64,000 nt of DNA, taken from NCBI GenBank assembly GCA_028869255.1, contig CP110972.1, forward strand, positions 3,167,001 to 3,231,000. The letters run 5' to 3'. The stretch is from Pseudomonas poae (lineage in GTDB: Bacteria; Pseudomonadota; Gammaproteobacteria; Pseudomonadales; Pseudomonadaceae). The notes under the pieces were generated by a model. That model saw only the letters and a list, made by a program, of their open reading frames with translations. It was not told where the DNA came from and searched no databases. Each line of letters starts with the position of its first letter. The stretch's first letter is position 1. Positions 28,369-36,997 of this stretch are shown in pieces. The translations under genes were made by a program, and so were the position numbers.

Positions 28369-28405
28369 GCGCGCACATACTCACGGATTTATCAGGGACT
28401 CGACA

Positions 28406-28951
28406 CTAAGACGGTTTTCCGGCCCCGGGACCGAACCGCTGGATCGCTTTTCTTTCCAGGCGCTTGGCACAGTGGCCCAGGGCGGCCTTGATTTCCTTCT
28501 CGACCATGCGCGTGGAAATCCCGAAACGCCGGGAGATTTCCAGGTGCGGTGCCTCTTCCAGGCGGGCGGCAATCAGGATCTTGCGGCGGCGCGCCGGTAA
28601 CTCGTACAGGGCCTTGACCAGGGATTGGATTTCTTTCTGGCCACCCACCACCCGCGAGGGGTCCTGGGCTTCGTCGGCGCTTTGCAGCAGCTCTTCCACC
28701 TCGCTGCCGGTGAGCAGGCGCGCATCGGCCTGACGGCGGTCGGCGGCGATGTTCAAGGCCATGCGATACAGGTAGGCGTTGGGTTGCGCCAGGTTGGGCG
28801 GCACTTCCATGCGGTCGACCCGCAGGTAGGTTTCGTGCAGCACGTCGTTGGCCAGGTCCTCCGACCCCAGACGTTTGCGCAAGCGCACCTTGAAGTCTTC
28901 GTAAGACGCCAGGAACAAGCTGACCATCGTACTGTGCCCGGTATTTTTCAT
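28406..28951 (-). CDS. vreI: ECF sigma factor VreI (FecI-like)
   Basis: The 181-residue sigma-70 family ECF factor has region 2 (ASYEDFKVRLRKRLGSEDLANDVLHETYLRV) and region 4 (YELPARRRKILIAARLEEAPH, EISRRFGISTRMVEKEIKAAL) of the FecI type. VreI directs transcription of secretion and virulence genes with PhoB in P. aeruginosa. I chose the start at 28951 because it overlaps the vreA stop (ATGA) and AGGAGC lies upstream; 10 extra in-frame residues upstream are vreA sequence. Confidence 0.92.
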   Translation of the reverse strand: MKNTGHSTMVSLFLASYEDFKVRLRKRLGSEDLANDVLHETYLRVDRMEVPPNLAQPNAYLYRMALNIAADRRQADARLLTGSEVEELLQSADEAQDPSRVVGGQKEIQSLVKALYELPARRRKILIAARLEEAPHLEISRRFGISTRMVEKEIKAALGHCAKRLERKAIQRFGPGAGKPS

Positions 28952-29655
28952 CCGCCCGAGGCTCCTTTTGCTGCTGTGCATTCCATGCGCGTTCCTGTTG
29001 TGTCGGGCATCAAAAGTAAAGTCACCGGCTGGCGCAGCGAACTCGGTGCGGGGCGTTCCACCCGCGTCGTGCCCAAACCGCGCACCAGTGCTTCATCGCG
29101 TTGTTCGTCGCCGGTGGAGCTGACCAACCGGCTGTGTTCGATCAGCCCTTCAGGGTTGACCCAGACCTGCACCAGCGCCCGAAAACTACCGGGGCGGGTC
29201 AGTGGCGACCGGCACAGGCTGACCTCGATGGCCTGCTGCAACGCCGTGGCGTAACTGTTGTTGATACGTGCGGCGTGACGCGTCGCCGCGCCCCGGGTAA
29301 CGGGCGGCTGGCTGACCTCGGGCATCTGCAAGGTAAACGCATCGCTGCGTGCATAACGTGCCATCAGGCCACTCCCTGTCAGCAACATCGCCAGAGCCTC
29401 TTGCGCCGTGAAGCGCCCACGCACGCCGATGGAGCGCCGGCCCCGGGTCAACTCGCGGTCGACCAACACCGCCATACCGGTGGCGCGGCTGTAGGCTTGC
29501 AGCGCGTGTTCAAGGTCTTGCGCCGGCAGGTTCAACACCAGCAGCGGTGACTCTGCCCGCGCCGTTGCGCCACCGGCCAGCAGCAACAGCAAGACCAGGG
29601 CGCATACGGCGCGCCTCCAGGCCCCCTGTTCACCCCCTGCTCTGCATCGCTGCAC
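28948..29655 (-). CDS. vreA: VreA signal-transducing protein with STN domain, no beta-barrel
   Basis: The 235-residue protein has a signal peptide (about 1-35, LVLLLLLAGGATARA) and an STN signalling domain at about 38-112 (LNLPAQDLEHALQAYSRATG, AQEALAMLLTGSGLMARY). A TonB-C-like domain follows (about 135-225, TALQQAIEVSLCRSPLTR, VQVWVNPEGLIEHSRLV). Unlike FecA-type receptors it lacks plug and barrel, as in P. aeruginosa VreA, so the ligand is probably sensed through a partner. It is first in the operon vreA-vreI-vreR. A weak Pho-box-like sequence (about 8 of 14) lies at 29701-29721. Confidence 0.9.
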   Translation of the reverse strand: MQRCRAGGEQGAWRRAVCALVLLLLLAGGATARAESPLLVLNLPAQDLEHALQAYSRATGMAVLVDRELTRGRRSIGVRGRFTAQEALAMLLTGSGLMARYARSDAFTLQMPEVSQPPVTRGAATRHAARINNSYATALQQAIEVSLCRSPLTRPGSFRALVQVWVNPEGLIEHSRLVSSTGDEQRDEALVRGLGTTRVERPAPSSLRQPVTLLLMPDTTGTRMECTAAKGASGG

Positions 29656-29807
29656 GGCCGACGCGCCCTAGAAAACCGTCATCCTGAGGCCAGTTTATGA
29701 ACCTGATGTTACGGTGATAGCAAAAAAAACATCACGGTGACCAGAGGCCCGCTGCACTACACTCCCGATCATTGACGGCCCACTCCCCGGGCCCGCCAGG
29801 AGGCCCG

Positions 29808-30107
29808 ATGAAGCTGTTACCGACCCTCGCCAGCCTGTTGCTGTGCACCGCCCTGCCCTTCGCCGCCCAGGCTGACAGTTGCACGGAAGTCGCGGTGGAT
29901 GGGTACAAGGCGCCCGACTATGGTTGCCTGAGCCAACAGATGGGCGCTGACACGAATGCAACCAAGGCCGCACAAAAAAACCGCGAAGCGCAGAACATTG
30001 CCGTCGACAAGCGCCTGCCGAACAAGGTGGGATTAGCCACCCCGGCGGCGACCAGCGTGCGCATGGGCAACACCTTCGGCACCTCGGTGAAGCCACAGCG
30101 GCCGTGA
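29808..30107 (+). CDS. Small exported hypothetical protein
   Basis: The 99-residue protein has a clear signal peptide (MKLLPTLASLLLCTALPFAA, cleaved near AQA) and a short polar mature part with two cysteines (DSCTEVAV and YGCLSQQM) that could pair. I recognise no enzyme motif. AGGAGG lies upstream of the ATG at 29808. It sits divergently beside vreA, and a small hypothetical gene (PA0673) holds this place in P. aeruginosa, so it may belong to the Vre/Hxc regulon. Its function is unknown. Confidence 0.8.
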   Translation: MKLLPTLASLLLCTALPFAAQADSCTEVAVDGYKAPDYGCLSQQMGADTNATKAAQKNREAQNIAVDKRLPNKVGLATPAATSVRMGNTFGTSVKPQRP

Positions 30108-30155
30108 GCCTTTTTGACGGAATTTTCATATCCGCCCACCTATGATCGTCACTCT

Positions 30156-30260
30156 CGTTGGGGAGTAACCGGCTTCTGACCCTGTTGGAAGCGTTCGTAT
30201 CAACATATTCGGCAGCCTGCCGTGGTGCGAACACCGTCGTTTCGGTTGGTGAGACCAGCG
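30156..30260 (+). promoter_or_regulatory. yybP-ykoY manganese riboswitch
   Basis: The conserved parts of the Mn2+ aptamer are present: P1 CGTTGG (30156-30161) pairing with CCAGCG (30255-30260), the GGGGAGTAACC segment, CAACATATTCGGC and GGTGAGACC. Downstream, AGTCGGGC (30277-30284) can pair with GCCCGACT (30311-30318) directly before the GGAAG ribosome site of mntP. No T-run follows, so control of translation is more likely than termination. Confidence 0.93.
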
Positions 30261-30330
30261 ACACATCCATGCCTGAAGTCGGGCGTGTGGTTGTGTCGTT
30301 GTCTCATATAGCCCGACTGGAAGCCTGACC

Positions 30331-30894
30331 GTGAACCCCATTTCCCTGATCCTCCTCGCCTTGGCCATGTCCACGGACGCCTTTGCGGCGGCCATCGGCA
30401 AAGGCTCCAGCCTACACAAACCGCGTTTGACTGAAGCCCTGCGCGCCGGCCTGATCTTTGGCGTGATCGAAGCCATCACCCCGATGATTGGCTGGGCGAT
30501 CGGCCATGCGGCCACACGTTGGGTGGAAAACTGGGACCACTGGATCGCCTTTACCCTGTTGCTCGCGCTGGGCTTGCATATGATCTACAACGGGCTCAAA
30601 GCCGACGATGAAGAGGTCGAAAAACCGACCCAGCATTCGTTCATGATCCTGGCCGTAACCGCCTTCGCCACCAGTATTGATGCGTTGGCAGTCGGCGTGG
30701 GCCTGGCATTTGTCAACGTGAATATCCTGGTGGCCTCCGCTGCCATTGGCCTGGCGACCATGACCATGGTAACCCTCGGCATGATGCTCGGCCGGGTGCT
30801 GGGCACAGTGGTAGGCAAGCGCGCCGAAATGGTCGGTGGTGTGGTGTTGATGCTGGTGGGGGCGACGATTCTTTACGAGCATCTCTCGGCCTGA
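30331..30894 (+). CDS. mntP: Manganese efflux pump MntP
   Basis: The 187-residue membrane protein has six predicted TM segments and duplicated motifs, [17 protein letters not shown] near the start and [17 protein letters not shown] in the second half. The acidic Asp in each is typical of MntP/YebN. It exports Mn2+ to prevent toxicity. The start is GTG at 30331, 7 bases after GGAAG. The upstream yybP-ykoY riboswitch fits induction by Mn2+. Confidence 0.96.
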   Translation: MNPISLILLALAMSTDAFAAAIGKGSSLHKPRLTEALRAGLIFGVIEAITPMIGWAIGHAATRWVENWDHWIAFTLLLALGLHMIYNGLKADDEEVEKPTQHSFMILAVTAFATSIDALAVGVGLAFVNVNILVASAAIGLATMTMVTLGMMLGRVLGTVVGKRAEMVGGVVLMLVGATILYEHLSA

Positions 30895-30914
30895 AGCACG
30901 CCGAACGGCTTCAT

Positions 30915-31001
30915 GTGGGAGCTGGCTTGCCTGCGATACCGGCACCTCGGTGTTTCAGGTACACCGAGGTGATTCCATCGCGGGCAAGCCCGGCTCCCGC
31001 A
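30915..31001. repeat. REP doublet (REPIN)
   Basis: Inverted GTGGGAGCTGGCTTGCCTGC and GCGGGCAAGCCCGGCTCCCGC cores lie around a CACCTCGGTG/CACCGAGGTG inner hairpin, between convergent mntP and the alcohol dehydrogenase gene. Confidence 0.87.
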
Positions 31002-31035
31002 CAAAGCAGGGCCCGCCGTTAAACCGGGGGTGGAA

Positions 31036-32103
31036 TCAGGCGGCGCTGCGTTCCTTTTTCAGACTGTCCATATCGATCACAAACCGATACTTCACATCGC
31101 CCTTGAGCATCCGCTCATACGCCTCGTTGATGCCCTGGATATCAATCATTTCCACGTCCGAGACGATCCCGTGCTTGGCGCAGAAATCCAGCATGTCCTG
31201 GGTCTCCTGGATACCACCGATCAGCGAACCGGCCAGGCTGCGGCGTTTGAAGATCAGGCCGAATACCGCAGGCGATGGGTGCGGGCTGTCGGGCGCGCCG
31301 ACCAGGGTCATGGTGCCGTCGCGCTTGAGCAGGTTAAGGAACACATCCAGGTTATGCGGCGCGGCAACGGTGTTGAGGATGAAATCGAGACTGTTGGCGA
31401 CCTTGGCCATTTCATCCGGGTTCTTTGACACCACCACTTGATCGGCGCCCAGGCGCAGGCCGTCTTCGCGCTTGTTCGGTGAGGTGGTGAACAGCGTGAC
31501 GTGCGCGCCCATGGCATGCGCGATCTTCACCGCCATATGCCCGAGGCCGCCCAGGCCGACCACGCCGACTTTCTTGCCGGGGCCAACCTTCCAGTGGTGC
31601 AGCGGCGAATAAGTGGTGATGCCCGCGCAGAGCAACGGCGCCACGGCGGCCAGGTTGGTGTCGTCGTGGGAGATGCGCAGCACGAACTTTTCCTTGACCA
31701 CGATGCTGTCCGAATAGCCGCCGAAGGTGTTTTCACCGCCGAATACCGGGCCGTTGTAGGTGCCGGTAAAACCGTTCTCGCAGTATTGCTCCTCGCCCTC
31801 GGCGCAGGAGGCGCAGTGCTGGCAGCTGTCGACCATGCAGCCGACGCCGGCCAGGTCACCGACCTTGAATTTCTTGACGTTGCCGCCCACCGCCGTCACG
31901 CGGCCGACGATTTCATGCCCGGGCACCGAGGGGTAAAGGGTGTTGTGCCACTCATTGCGTGCGGTGTGCAGGTCGGAGTGGCAGACCCCGCAATAGAGGA
32001 TATCAATCTGTACATCGTCAGCCCCCGGCGCACGGCGCTCGAAGGTAAAGGGCTTGAGGGCATCCTTGGCGTTCTGGGCGGCGTAGCTGTAAGTCTTGGC
32101 CAT
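31036..32103 (-). CDS. NAD(P)-dependent alcohol dehydrogenase (YahK/cinnamyl-alcohol dehydrogenase-like)
   Basis: The 355-residue zinc medium-chain dehydrogenase probably reduces aldehydes with NADPH. The catalytic zinc ligands are in CGVCHSDLHTARNEW and PGHEIVGRV. The structural zinc site has the four-Cys cluster CQHCASCAEGEEQYC. The Rossmann motif is VGLGGLGHMAVKIA. The C-terminal YRFVIDM is typical of the YahK group. I chose the ATG at 32103 because AGGTGA lies upstream; an in-frame GTG at 32112 is less likely. Its neighbours show no shared pathway. Confidence 0.92.
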   Translation of the reverse strand: MAKTYSYAAQNAKDALKPFTFERRAPGADDVQIDILYCGVCHSDLHTARNEWHNTLYPSVPGHEIVGRVTAVGGNVKKFKVGDLAGVGCMVDSCQHCASCAEGEEQYCENGFTGTYNGPVFGGENTFGGYSDSIVVKEKFVLRISHDDTNLAAVAPLLCAGITTYSPLHHWKVGPGKKVGVVGLGGLGHMAVKIAHAMGAHVTLFTTSPNKREDGLRLGADQVVVSKNPDEMAKVANSLDFILNTVAAPHNLDVFLNLLKRDGTMTLVGAPDSPHPSPAVFGLIFKRRSLAGSLIGGIQETQDMLDFCAKHGIVSDVEMIDIQGINEAYERMLKGDVKYRFVIDMDSLKKERSAA

Positions 32104-32243
32104 TTCGTTCACCTGTGTGATCTGACGGTAGAGGTCAGTGGACCAGCATAGACGCTGAACCGTTCAACCGAGCACGTCCATACAATCCGCTGCACGACAC
32201 CCACCCTAAGCTACCGGCTTTCTAAAAGCACTGGAGAGTGGGC

Positions 32244-33140
32244 ATGTTTGGACAAGTGAGGACGGTATCCCTGGCATTCACGCTGTTGGCCGCAGCCATG
32301 ATGGACAGCGCCTTTGCGGCAACACCGGCGGTAGCCGTGGCACCGCAATACGACACCAGCCACGTCTATGTTGCGCCGGCCGACGTGGACCGGTTTGCCC
32401 AGAGCTTCCTGGCGACTTTCGGCGGCAAGAGCACAGCCCAAGTGGTGGTCAATGTGCTGCCGGTGCCCAGCAGCACCACCTCGCAATTGCTGCAGACGCC
32501 GGTCGGCACCGTCTCGCTGTTCGGCTTCACCACCCCCATCCCCCATCCCTTTGGCCAGGAACGCAACGGCTACCTGGTCCAGGACATGGACGTCGCCCTC
32601 AAGGCTGCCCGCGAAAACGGCGCGGCCGTGATCGTCAGCGATTTTCCCGACCCTATCGGGCGTGACGCGGTGGTGCAGTGGCCGGGCGGCGTGAACATGC
32701 AGCTCTACTGGCACACCAAAACCCCGGACTACGCTGCCTTCGAGAGTGTGCCGGAAAACCGTGTCTACCTCAGCGCAGACCGGGCGGACGCCTTCATCAA
32801 GTCATTCCTGGGCTTCTCCCACGGCAAAGTCCTGGCCGATGACAAGCACGCCCTTGGCGTCGATGTGGGCCAGGCCGGCAGTACCTATCGTCGCGTCGAT
32901 ATCCAATCACCGTTCGGGCGCATGGCAGTGCTGGTCACCAACGGCCAACTGCCCTACCCCTTCGGCCATGACACCACCGGCTACCAGGTGACTGACCTGA
33001 CGGCCACCCTGGGCAAGGCCACCGGGTCCGGTGCCAAAGTCGTAGTGCCGGCTTTCGACAGCAAAGGCCGTCGTAGCGCGGTGGTTGAATTCCCTGGCGG
33101 TTACGTCGCGGAAATTCACCAGCTCAGCGCCAAAAAATGA
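32244..33140 (+). CDS. Exported VOC-superfamily protein, two glyoxalase-like modules
   Basis: The 298-residue protein has a signal peptide (about 1-25, SLAFTLLAAAMMDSAFA) and two similar halves. Each starts with a VYVAPADVDRFAQSF- or VYLSADRADAFIKSF-type strand-helix, carries a PFG turn and ends in a FPGGYVAEI- or WPGGVNMQLYW-type strand, as in VOC/bleomycin-resistance folds. Substrate and metal are unknown. GGAG precedes the ATG at 32244. The stop overlaps the next gene by 4 bp (ATGA), so it is coupled to an outer-membrane porin and may bind a periplasmic ligand brought in by it. Confidence 0.82.
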   Translation: MFGQVRTVSLAFTLLAAAMMDSAFAATPAVAVAPQYDTSHVYVAPADVDRFAQSFLATFGGKSTAQVVVNVLPVPSSTTSQLLQTPVGTVSLFGFTTPIPHPFGQERNGYLVQDMDVALKAARENGAAVIVSDFPDPIGRDAVVQWPGGVNMQLYWHTKTPDYAAFESVPENRVYLSADRADAFIKSFLGFSHGKVLADDKHALGVDVGQAGSTYRRVDIQSPFGRMAVLVTNGQLPYPFGHDTTGYQVTDLTATLGKATGSGAKVVVPAFDSKGRRSAVVEFPGGYVAEIHQLSAKK

Positions 33141-34528
33141 GTTGCCGCACAGGCTGGAGCCTGGCCGTGCTGTGGCCGCTGCTGGTCGCTGGCGTCCACG
33201 CCGACGAGCAACCGACCCGCCCGGCCATCAAGGCCAATCGCTGGCAGGAGGACTGGTCCGTGCTCCAGAACCCGGCGCTGCGTACGCAACCGCTGGACAA
33301 CCTGAAGTACCTCCCGCTGTCGAGCGCCAACCCGTTCACCTATCTGTCGCTGGGCGCGACCTTGCGTGAGCGCTTCGAGATGAACGACGCGAGTGGTTTT
33401 GGTGTGAAGAACGTGGACCGCGATCGCTACCTGATCCAGCGATTCCAGGTGCACGCCGACCTGCACCTGAATGAACACTGGCGGGTGTTCACCCAACTGG
33501 AAGATGTGCGGGCGTACGACAAGACCACGATCGGCGGTGCCGACCAGAACCGCGTCGACCTGCGCCTGGCGTTTGCCGAGTATGTGAATACCTTCAGCAG
33601 CGGCACCTTGAAGGCGCGTGTCGGGCGCCAGGATTTTGCCTTCGACCTGCAGCGTTTCATCTCCTCGCGGGACGGCCCGAATGTGCGGCAGTCCTTCGAT
33701 GCGCTGTGGGCCGACTGGGAGACATCCAACTGGCGTTTTATCGGGATTGCCAGCCAGCCGGTGCAATATCAGGACGGTCGGCATTTCGACGACAAATCCA
33801 ACAGCGATGCGCGCTTCCACCTGCTGCGGGTTGAGCGGCTGGTGGGCGGCAGCAACGAGCTGTCAGCCTACTACGGCGTGTATGAGCGCAGCGCGGCGCA
33901 CTACCTGGACGCGGACGGCGACGAAACCCGGCACTTCTTCGACGCCCGCCTGGGCGGCGCGGCGCAGGGTTTTGACTGGGACATTGAAGCCATGCTGCAA
34001 AGCGGCTCGGTGGGCAGCAAGGATATCCGTGCCTGGGCCGGTGGCAGCCGCACCGGCTACACCTTCGACAGCCTGGCCTGGAAACCGCGCATCGGCCTGC
34101 AACTGGACATCGCCTCGGGCGACCGCAAGGCCGGCGACGGCAGCGTCGGCACGTTCAACCCGCTGTTCCCCAACGGCTACTACTTTTCCCTGGCGGGCTA
34201 CACGGGCTACAGCAACCTGATCCACGTTAAGCCGTCGATTACGGTCAAGCCGATCGCCAAGCTCAGCGTGCAAACCGCTGTTGGCCTGCTGTGGCGGCAA
34301 ACCACCAGCGATGCGGTCTACACCCAGCCCAACCTGCCGGTCGCCGGAACCGCCGGCCAGGGCGACCGCTGGACCGGGGCCTACGCGCAACTGCGCACCG
34401 ACTATGGGTTCACGCCCAACCTGACGGGCGCCGTCGAAGCCGTGCATTACGCTGTCGGCCAGACGCTGCGTGATGCCGGAGGGGATAACAGCAATTACCT
34501 GGGGGTCGAACTCAAGTTCAGTTGGTAA
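33137..34528 (+). CDS. Alginate-export-family outer-membrane beta-barrel protein
   Basis: The 463-residue protein has a signal peptide (about 1-22) and a run of amphipathic strands ending in the aromatic C-terminus LGVELKFSW, an outer-membrane insertion signal. The segment YLSLGATLRERFEMN followed by DRYLIQRFQVHADLHL is typical of the alginate_exp family, an AlgE-like 18-strand barrel fold. It is not in an alginate cluster, so it is more likely a small-molecule porin. It is translationally coupled to the VOC protein upstream. Confidence 0.87.
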   Translation: MSCRTGWSLAVLWPLLVAGVHADEQPTRPAIKANRWQEDWSVLQNPALRTQPLDNLKYLPLSSANPFTYLSLGATLRERFEMNDASGFGVKNVDRDRYLIQRFQVHADLHLNEHWRVFTQLEDVRAYDKTTIGGADQNRVDLRLAFAEYVNTFSSGTLKARVGRQDFAFDLQRFISSRDGPNVRQSFDALWADWETSNWRFIGIASQPVQYQDGRHFDDKSNSDARFHLLRVERLVGGSNELSAYYGVYERSAAHYLDADGDETRHFFDARLGGAAQGFDWDIEAMLQSGSVGSKDIRAWAGGSRTGYTFDSLAWKPRIGLQLDIASGDRKAGDGSVGTFNPLFPNGYYFSLAGYTGYSNLIHVKPSITVKPIAKLSVQTAVGLLWRQTTSDAVYTQPNLPVAGTAGQGDRWTGAYAQLRTDYGFTPNLTGAVEAVHYAVGQTLRDAGGDNSNYLGVELKFSW

Positions 34529-34618
34529 CCCCAAGCAAGCACACCCGTACAAGCCCTTTGAACTTTTAAGGGCAATAGTGACCCTCAATTTTCACACCAC
34601 TCATCAAGGAATCTTTCC

Positions 34619-35437
34619 ATGAGCACCTTCGTTGCCAAAGACGGTACCCAGATCTACTTCAAGGACTGGGGCAGCGGCAAGCCCGTGCTGTTCAGCCACG
34701 GCTGGCCGCTGGATGCCGACATGTGGGAATACCAGATGGAATACCTGAGCAGCCGTGGCTTTCGCACCATTGCGTTTGACCGTCGTGGCTTTGGCCGGTC
34801 GGACCAGCCCTGGACCGGCAACGATTACGACACCTTTGCCGACGACATCGCCCAGCTGATCGAACACCTGGACCTGGCGGACGTGACGCTGGTGGGCTTC
34901 TCCATGGGTGGCGGCGACGTGGCCCGCTATATCGCACGCCACGGTAGCTCCCGCGTAGCCGGCCTGGTGTTGCTGGGTGCGGTCACGCCGCTGTTCGGCC
35001 AGAAAGCCGATTACCCGCAAGGCGTGCCGACCCCGGTGTTCGACGGCATCAAGGAAGGGCTGCTCAAGGACCGTGCGCAGTTCATCGCAGACTTCAACAC
35101 CCCGTTCTTCGGCATCAACAAAGGCCAGACCGTCTCCGAAGGCGTGCTGACCCAGACCCTGCAGATCGCGCTGCTTGCCTCGCTCAAGGCGACCGTGGAT
35201 TGCGTCACCGCCTTCTCCGAAACCGACTTCCGCCCGGACATGGCCAAGATCGACGTGCCAACCCTGGTGATCCATGGCGATGGCGACCAGATCGTGCCGT
35301 TCGAAACCACCGGTAAAGTCGCAGCCGAGATGATCAAGGGCGCTGAACTGAAGGTGTACAAGGACGCGCCACACGGCTTCGCGGCCACCCACGCCCAGCA
35401 GCTCAACGAAGACCTGCTGGCGTTCCTGAAGCGCTGA
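34619..35437 (+). CDS. Alpha/beta hydrolase, non-heme chloroperoxidase/esterase type
   Basis: The 272-residue cytoplasmic enzyme has the nucleophile elbow GFSMGGG with Ser95, an oxyanion region SHGWPLDADMW, an Asp in HGDGDQIVPF and the His in PHGFAATH, completing the triad. This is the cofactor-free haloperoxidase/aryl esterase group; the physiological substrate is usually an ester or lactone. AAGGAATC lies upstream of the ATG. It is followed by a strong terminator. Confidence 0.93.
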   Translation: MSTFVAKDGTQIYFKDWGSGKPVLFSHGWPLDADMWEYQMEYLSSRGFRTIAFDRRGFGRSDQPWTGNDYDTFADDIAQLIEHLDLADVTLVGFSMGGGDVARYIARHGSSRVAGLVLLGAVTPLFGQKADYPQGVPTPVFDGIKEGLLKDRAQFIADFNTPFFGINKGQTVSEGVLTQTLQIALLASLKATVDCVTAFSETDFRPDMAKIDVPTLVIHGDGDQIVPFETTGKVAAEMIKGAELKVYKDAPHGFAATHAQQLNEDLLAFLKR

Positions 35438-35465
35438 ACCGACTGCAACACCGCTCTCCTTATTT

Positions 35466-35490
35466 GGCCGGGCTTGCCCGGCCTTTTTTT
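35466..35490 (+). terminator. Rho-independent terminator after the alpha/beta hydrolase gene
   Basis: The stem GGCCGGGC/GCCCGGCC with a TT loop is followed by seven T, directly before the convergent doxX-like stop codon. Confidence 0.92.
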
Positions 35491-35492
35491 GC

Positions 35493-35879
35493 TCAGGACA
35501 AACGCGTGCTCACCACCAGACGCCCGGGCCCTGCGATCAGCACACTGGTGAAGATGATCAGCAACAGCCAGCCGAACTGCCCTTCCAACAGCGTCCACTC
35601 CGGGTGCACCACCACCATGGCAATCAACAGCACCGCGAGGATCGGCAGGCACGCCAGGCGCACCAGCACCCCGGCGATGATCAGCAGCGGGCACAGCACT
35701 TCGGCAAAAATCGCCAGCAGCAGCGTCACGTGGGCCCCCAGATGAAACGGGTCCTCGATCAGTTTGAGCTGTTCGCTGTAGTTGAGCAGCTTGGGCAGGC
35801 CATGCACCCACAACAGGAACAGCGCCCCACTGCCCCGCAGAAACAACAGCCCCAGATCCGGTTTTTGTAATTCGTTCAT
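35493..35879 (-). CDS. DoxX-family small membrane protein
   Basis: The 128-residue protein has four predicted TM helices, beginning LGLLFLRGSGALFLLWVHG with the LR..(G)..F/H pattern of DoxX/SURF4-like proteins, and a central AEVLCPLLIIAGVLVRLA. Its role is not known; relatives are linked to redox stress and thiol metabolism. It lies 58 bp upstream of a metallo-beta-lactamase-fold gene on the same strand, and the two may be co-transcribed in the order LysR, MBL, DoxX. Confidence 0.85.
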   Translation of the reverse strand: MNELQKPDLGLLFLRGSGALFLLWVHGLPKLLNYSEQLKLIEDPFHLGAHVTLLLAIFAEVLCPLLIIAGVLVRLACLPILAVLLIAMVVVHPEWTLLEGQFGWLLLIIFTSVLIAGPGRLVVSTRLS

Positions 35880-35937
35880 AAGCGACCTGCACAGGTGAAA
35901 ACCGCCGGCGTGTGCACGGCGGTCATGAGGGAAAGGC

Positions 35938-36921
35938 TTAATCGATCAGCGGCACATGCGCCGCACGTTTGTAGGGGCCGTATTCCACCGGTACCCATTG
36001 GAAGTGCTTGCCCTCGGCGGTGATATGCCCGATGCCCGGGAACGGCAAATGCGCCGCCGTCACCCAGATCTTGCTCGCGGCGGCCGCGCTGAACACCGCC
36101 TCACGGCTCTTGATTGCCTGTTGGCCATTCACGTCGAAGCCGATCGACACCTCAGGGTGCAGGAACTGCACGGCCAGGTTGTGCACCAGATCGCCCATGA
36201 ACAGGATGCTCTGGCCCTGGGAGTTGAAACGGTAGGTGGTGCTGCCCGGCGTATGCCCTGGCTCCTGGGCCGTTTCGACGCCGTCGACCGGCAGCTTGCC
36301 TGGCTCGAAGGTCTTGAAGCGCCCGGCGGCGATGTAGGGCGCCGTCGAGTCCTGCGCGATCTTGAAAAAGCCTTTGGCGGCCTCCGGTGCCTTGGCCAGC
36401 GCCTGGGGGTCGAGCCAGTAATCGGCCTCGGCCTTGGCGGCGTAGATCGTGGCATTGGCGAAAATCGCCTGATGCTGGCCATCCACCAGGCCGCACACAT
36501 GGTCCAGGTGCAGGTGGGTCAGCAGGATCGTGTCGACCTGGGACGGCTCATAACCGGCGGCCTTCATATTCGTCGAAAGCTGGCCGGCGGTGGCGCCGAT
36601 GCACTGGCCGGCGCCGGTGTCTACCAGGATCAATTGCTTGCCGGTGTTGACCAGAAACGCGTTGAATGCGGTCTGCACGCCCGGGGTTTCAATCGAACGA
36701 CGCGCCAGCAAAGCGCGGATCTGGCTTTGGGTCATGCCCTTGAGCAGCTTGGGCGACAGGTCGTTATAGCCGTCGAACAGCGCCGTGACCTCATAGTCGC
36801 CAACCGCCAGGCGGAAGTAGCCCGGCACCTGGGTGCCGACTTGCGCAGGCGCGGCGGCCAACGAATGCCCGGCGGCCAATGCCATTGCCAGCCCTAACGT
36901 ACACACCCATTTTCTTGTCAT
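35938..36921 (-). CDS. Exported metallo-beta-lactamase-fold hydrolase
   Basis: The 327-residue protein has a signal peptide (about 1-23) and the MBL metal motif THLHLDHVCG (His136, His138, Asp140, His141). Further metal ligands are in QEPGHTPGST and FMGDLVHN. The fold is shared by lactonases, arylsulfatases and hydrolases of small esters; residues around the site resemble the AHL-lactonase-like/MlrA-type exported group rather than true beta-lactamases. I chose the start at 36921 because it opens the signal peptide; 38 in-frame upstream residues are discarded. Confidence 0.88.
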   Translation of the reverse strand: MTRKWVCTLGLAMALAAGHSLAAAPAQVGTQVPGYFRLAVGDYEVTALFDGYNDLSPKLLKGMTQSQIRALLARRSIETPGVQTAFNAFLVNTGKQLILVDTGAGQCIGATAGQLSTNMKAAGYEPSQVDTILLTHLHLDHVCGLVDGQHQAIFANATIYAAKAEADYWLDPQALAKAPEAAKGFFKIAQDSTAPYIAAGRFKTFEPGKLPVDGVETAQEPGHTPGSTTYRFNSQGQSILFMGDLVHNLAVQFLHPEVSIGFDVNGQQAIKSREAVFSAAAASKIWVTAAHLPFPGIGHITAEGKHFQWVPVEYGPYKRAAHVPLID

Positions 36922-36997
36922 TGCGTCACCCCTGAACATGCGTAAAGAGGTGGAGTGTGTGCCCGCAGCGACGCAGGAAATTGCAAGCCTGTGCTGA

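Noticed and set aside
28371..28378. ATG at 28378 as the vreR start
   Set aside because: It is out of frame with the FecR protein and gives seven codons before a stop; TTG at 28368 is the only in-frame choice.
29701..29721. Pho box upstream of vreA (GCTATCACCGTAACATCAGG on the minus strand)
   Set aside because: Only about 8 of 14 positions match and no good -10 follows at the right distance, so it is mentioned in the vreA entry but not listed as a site.
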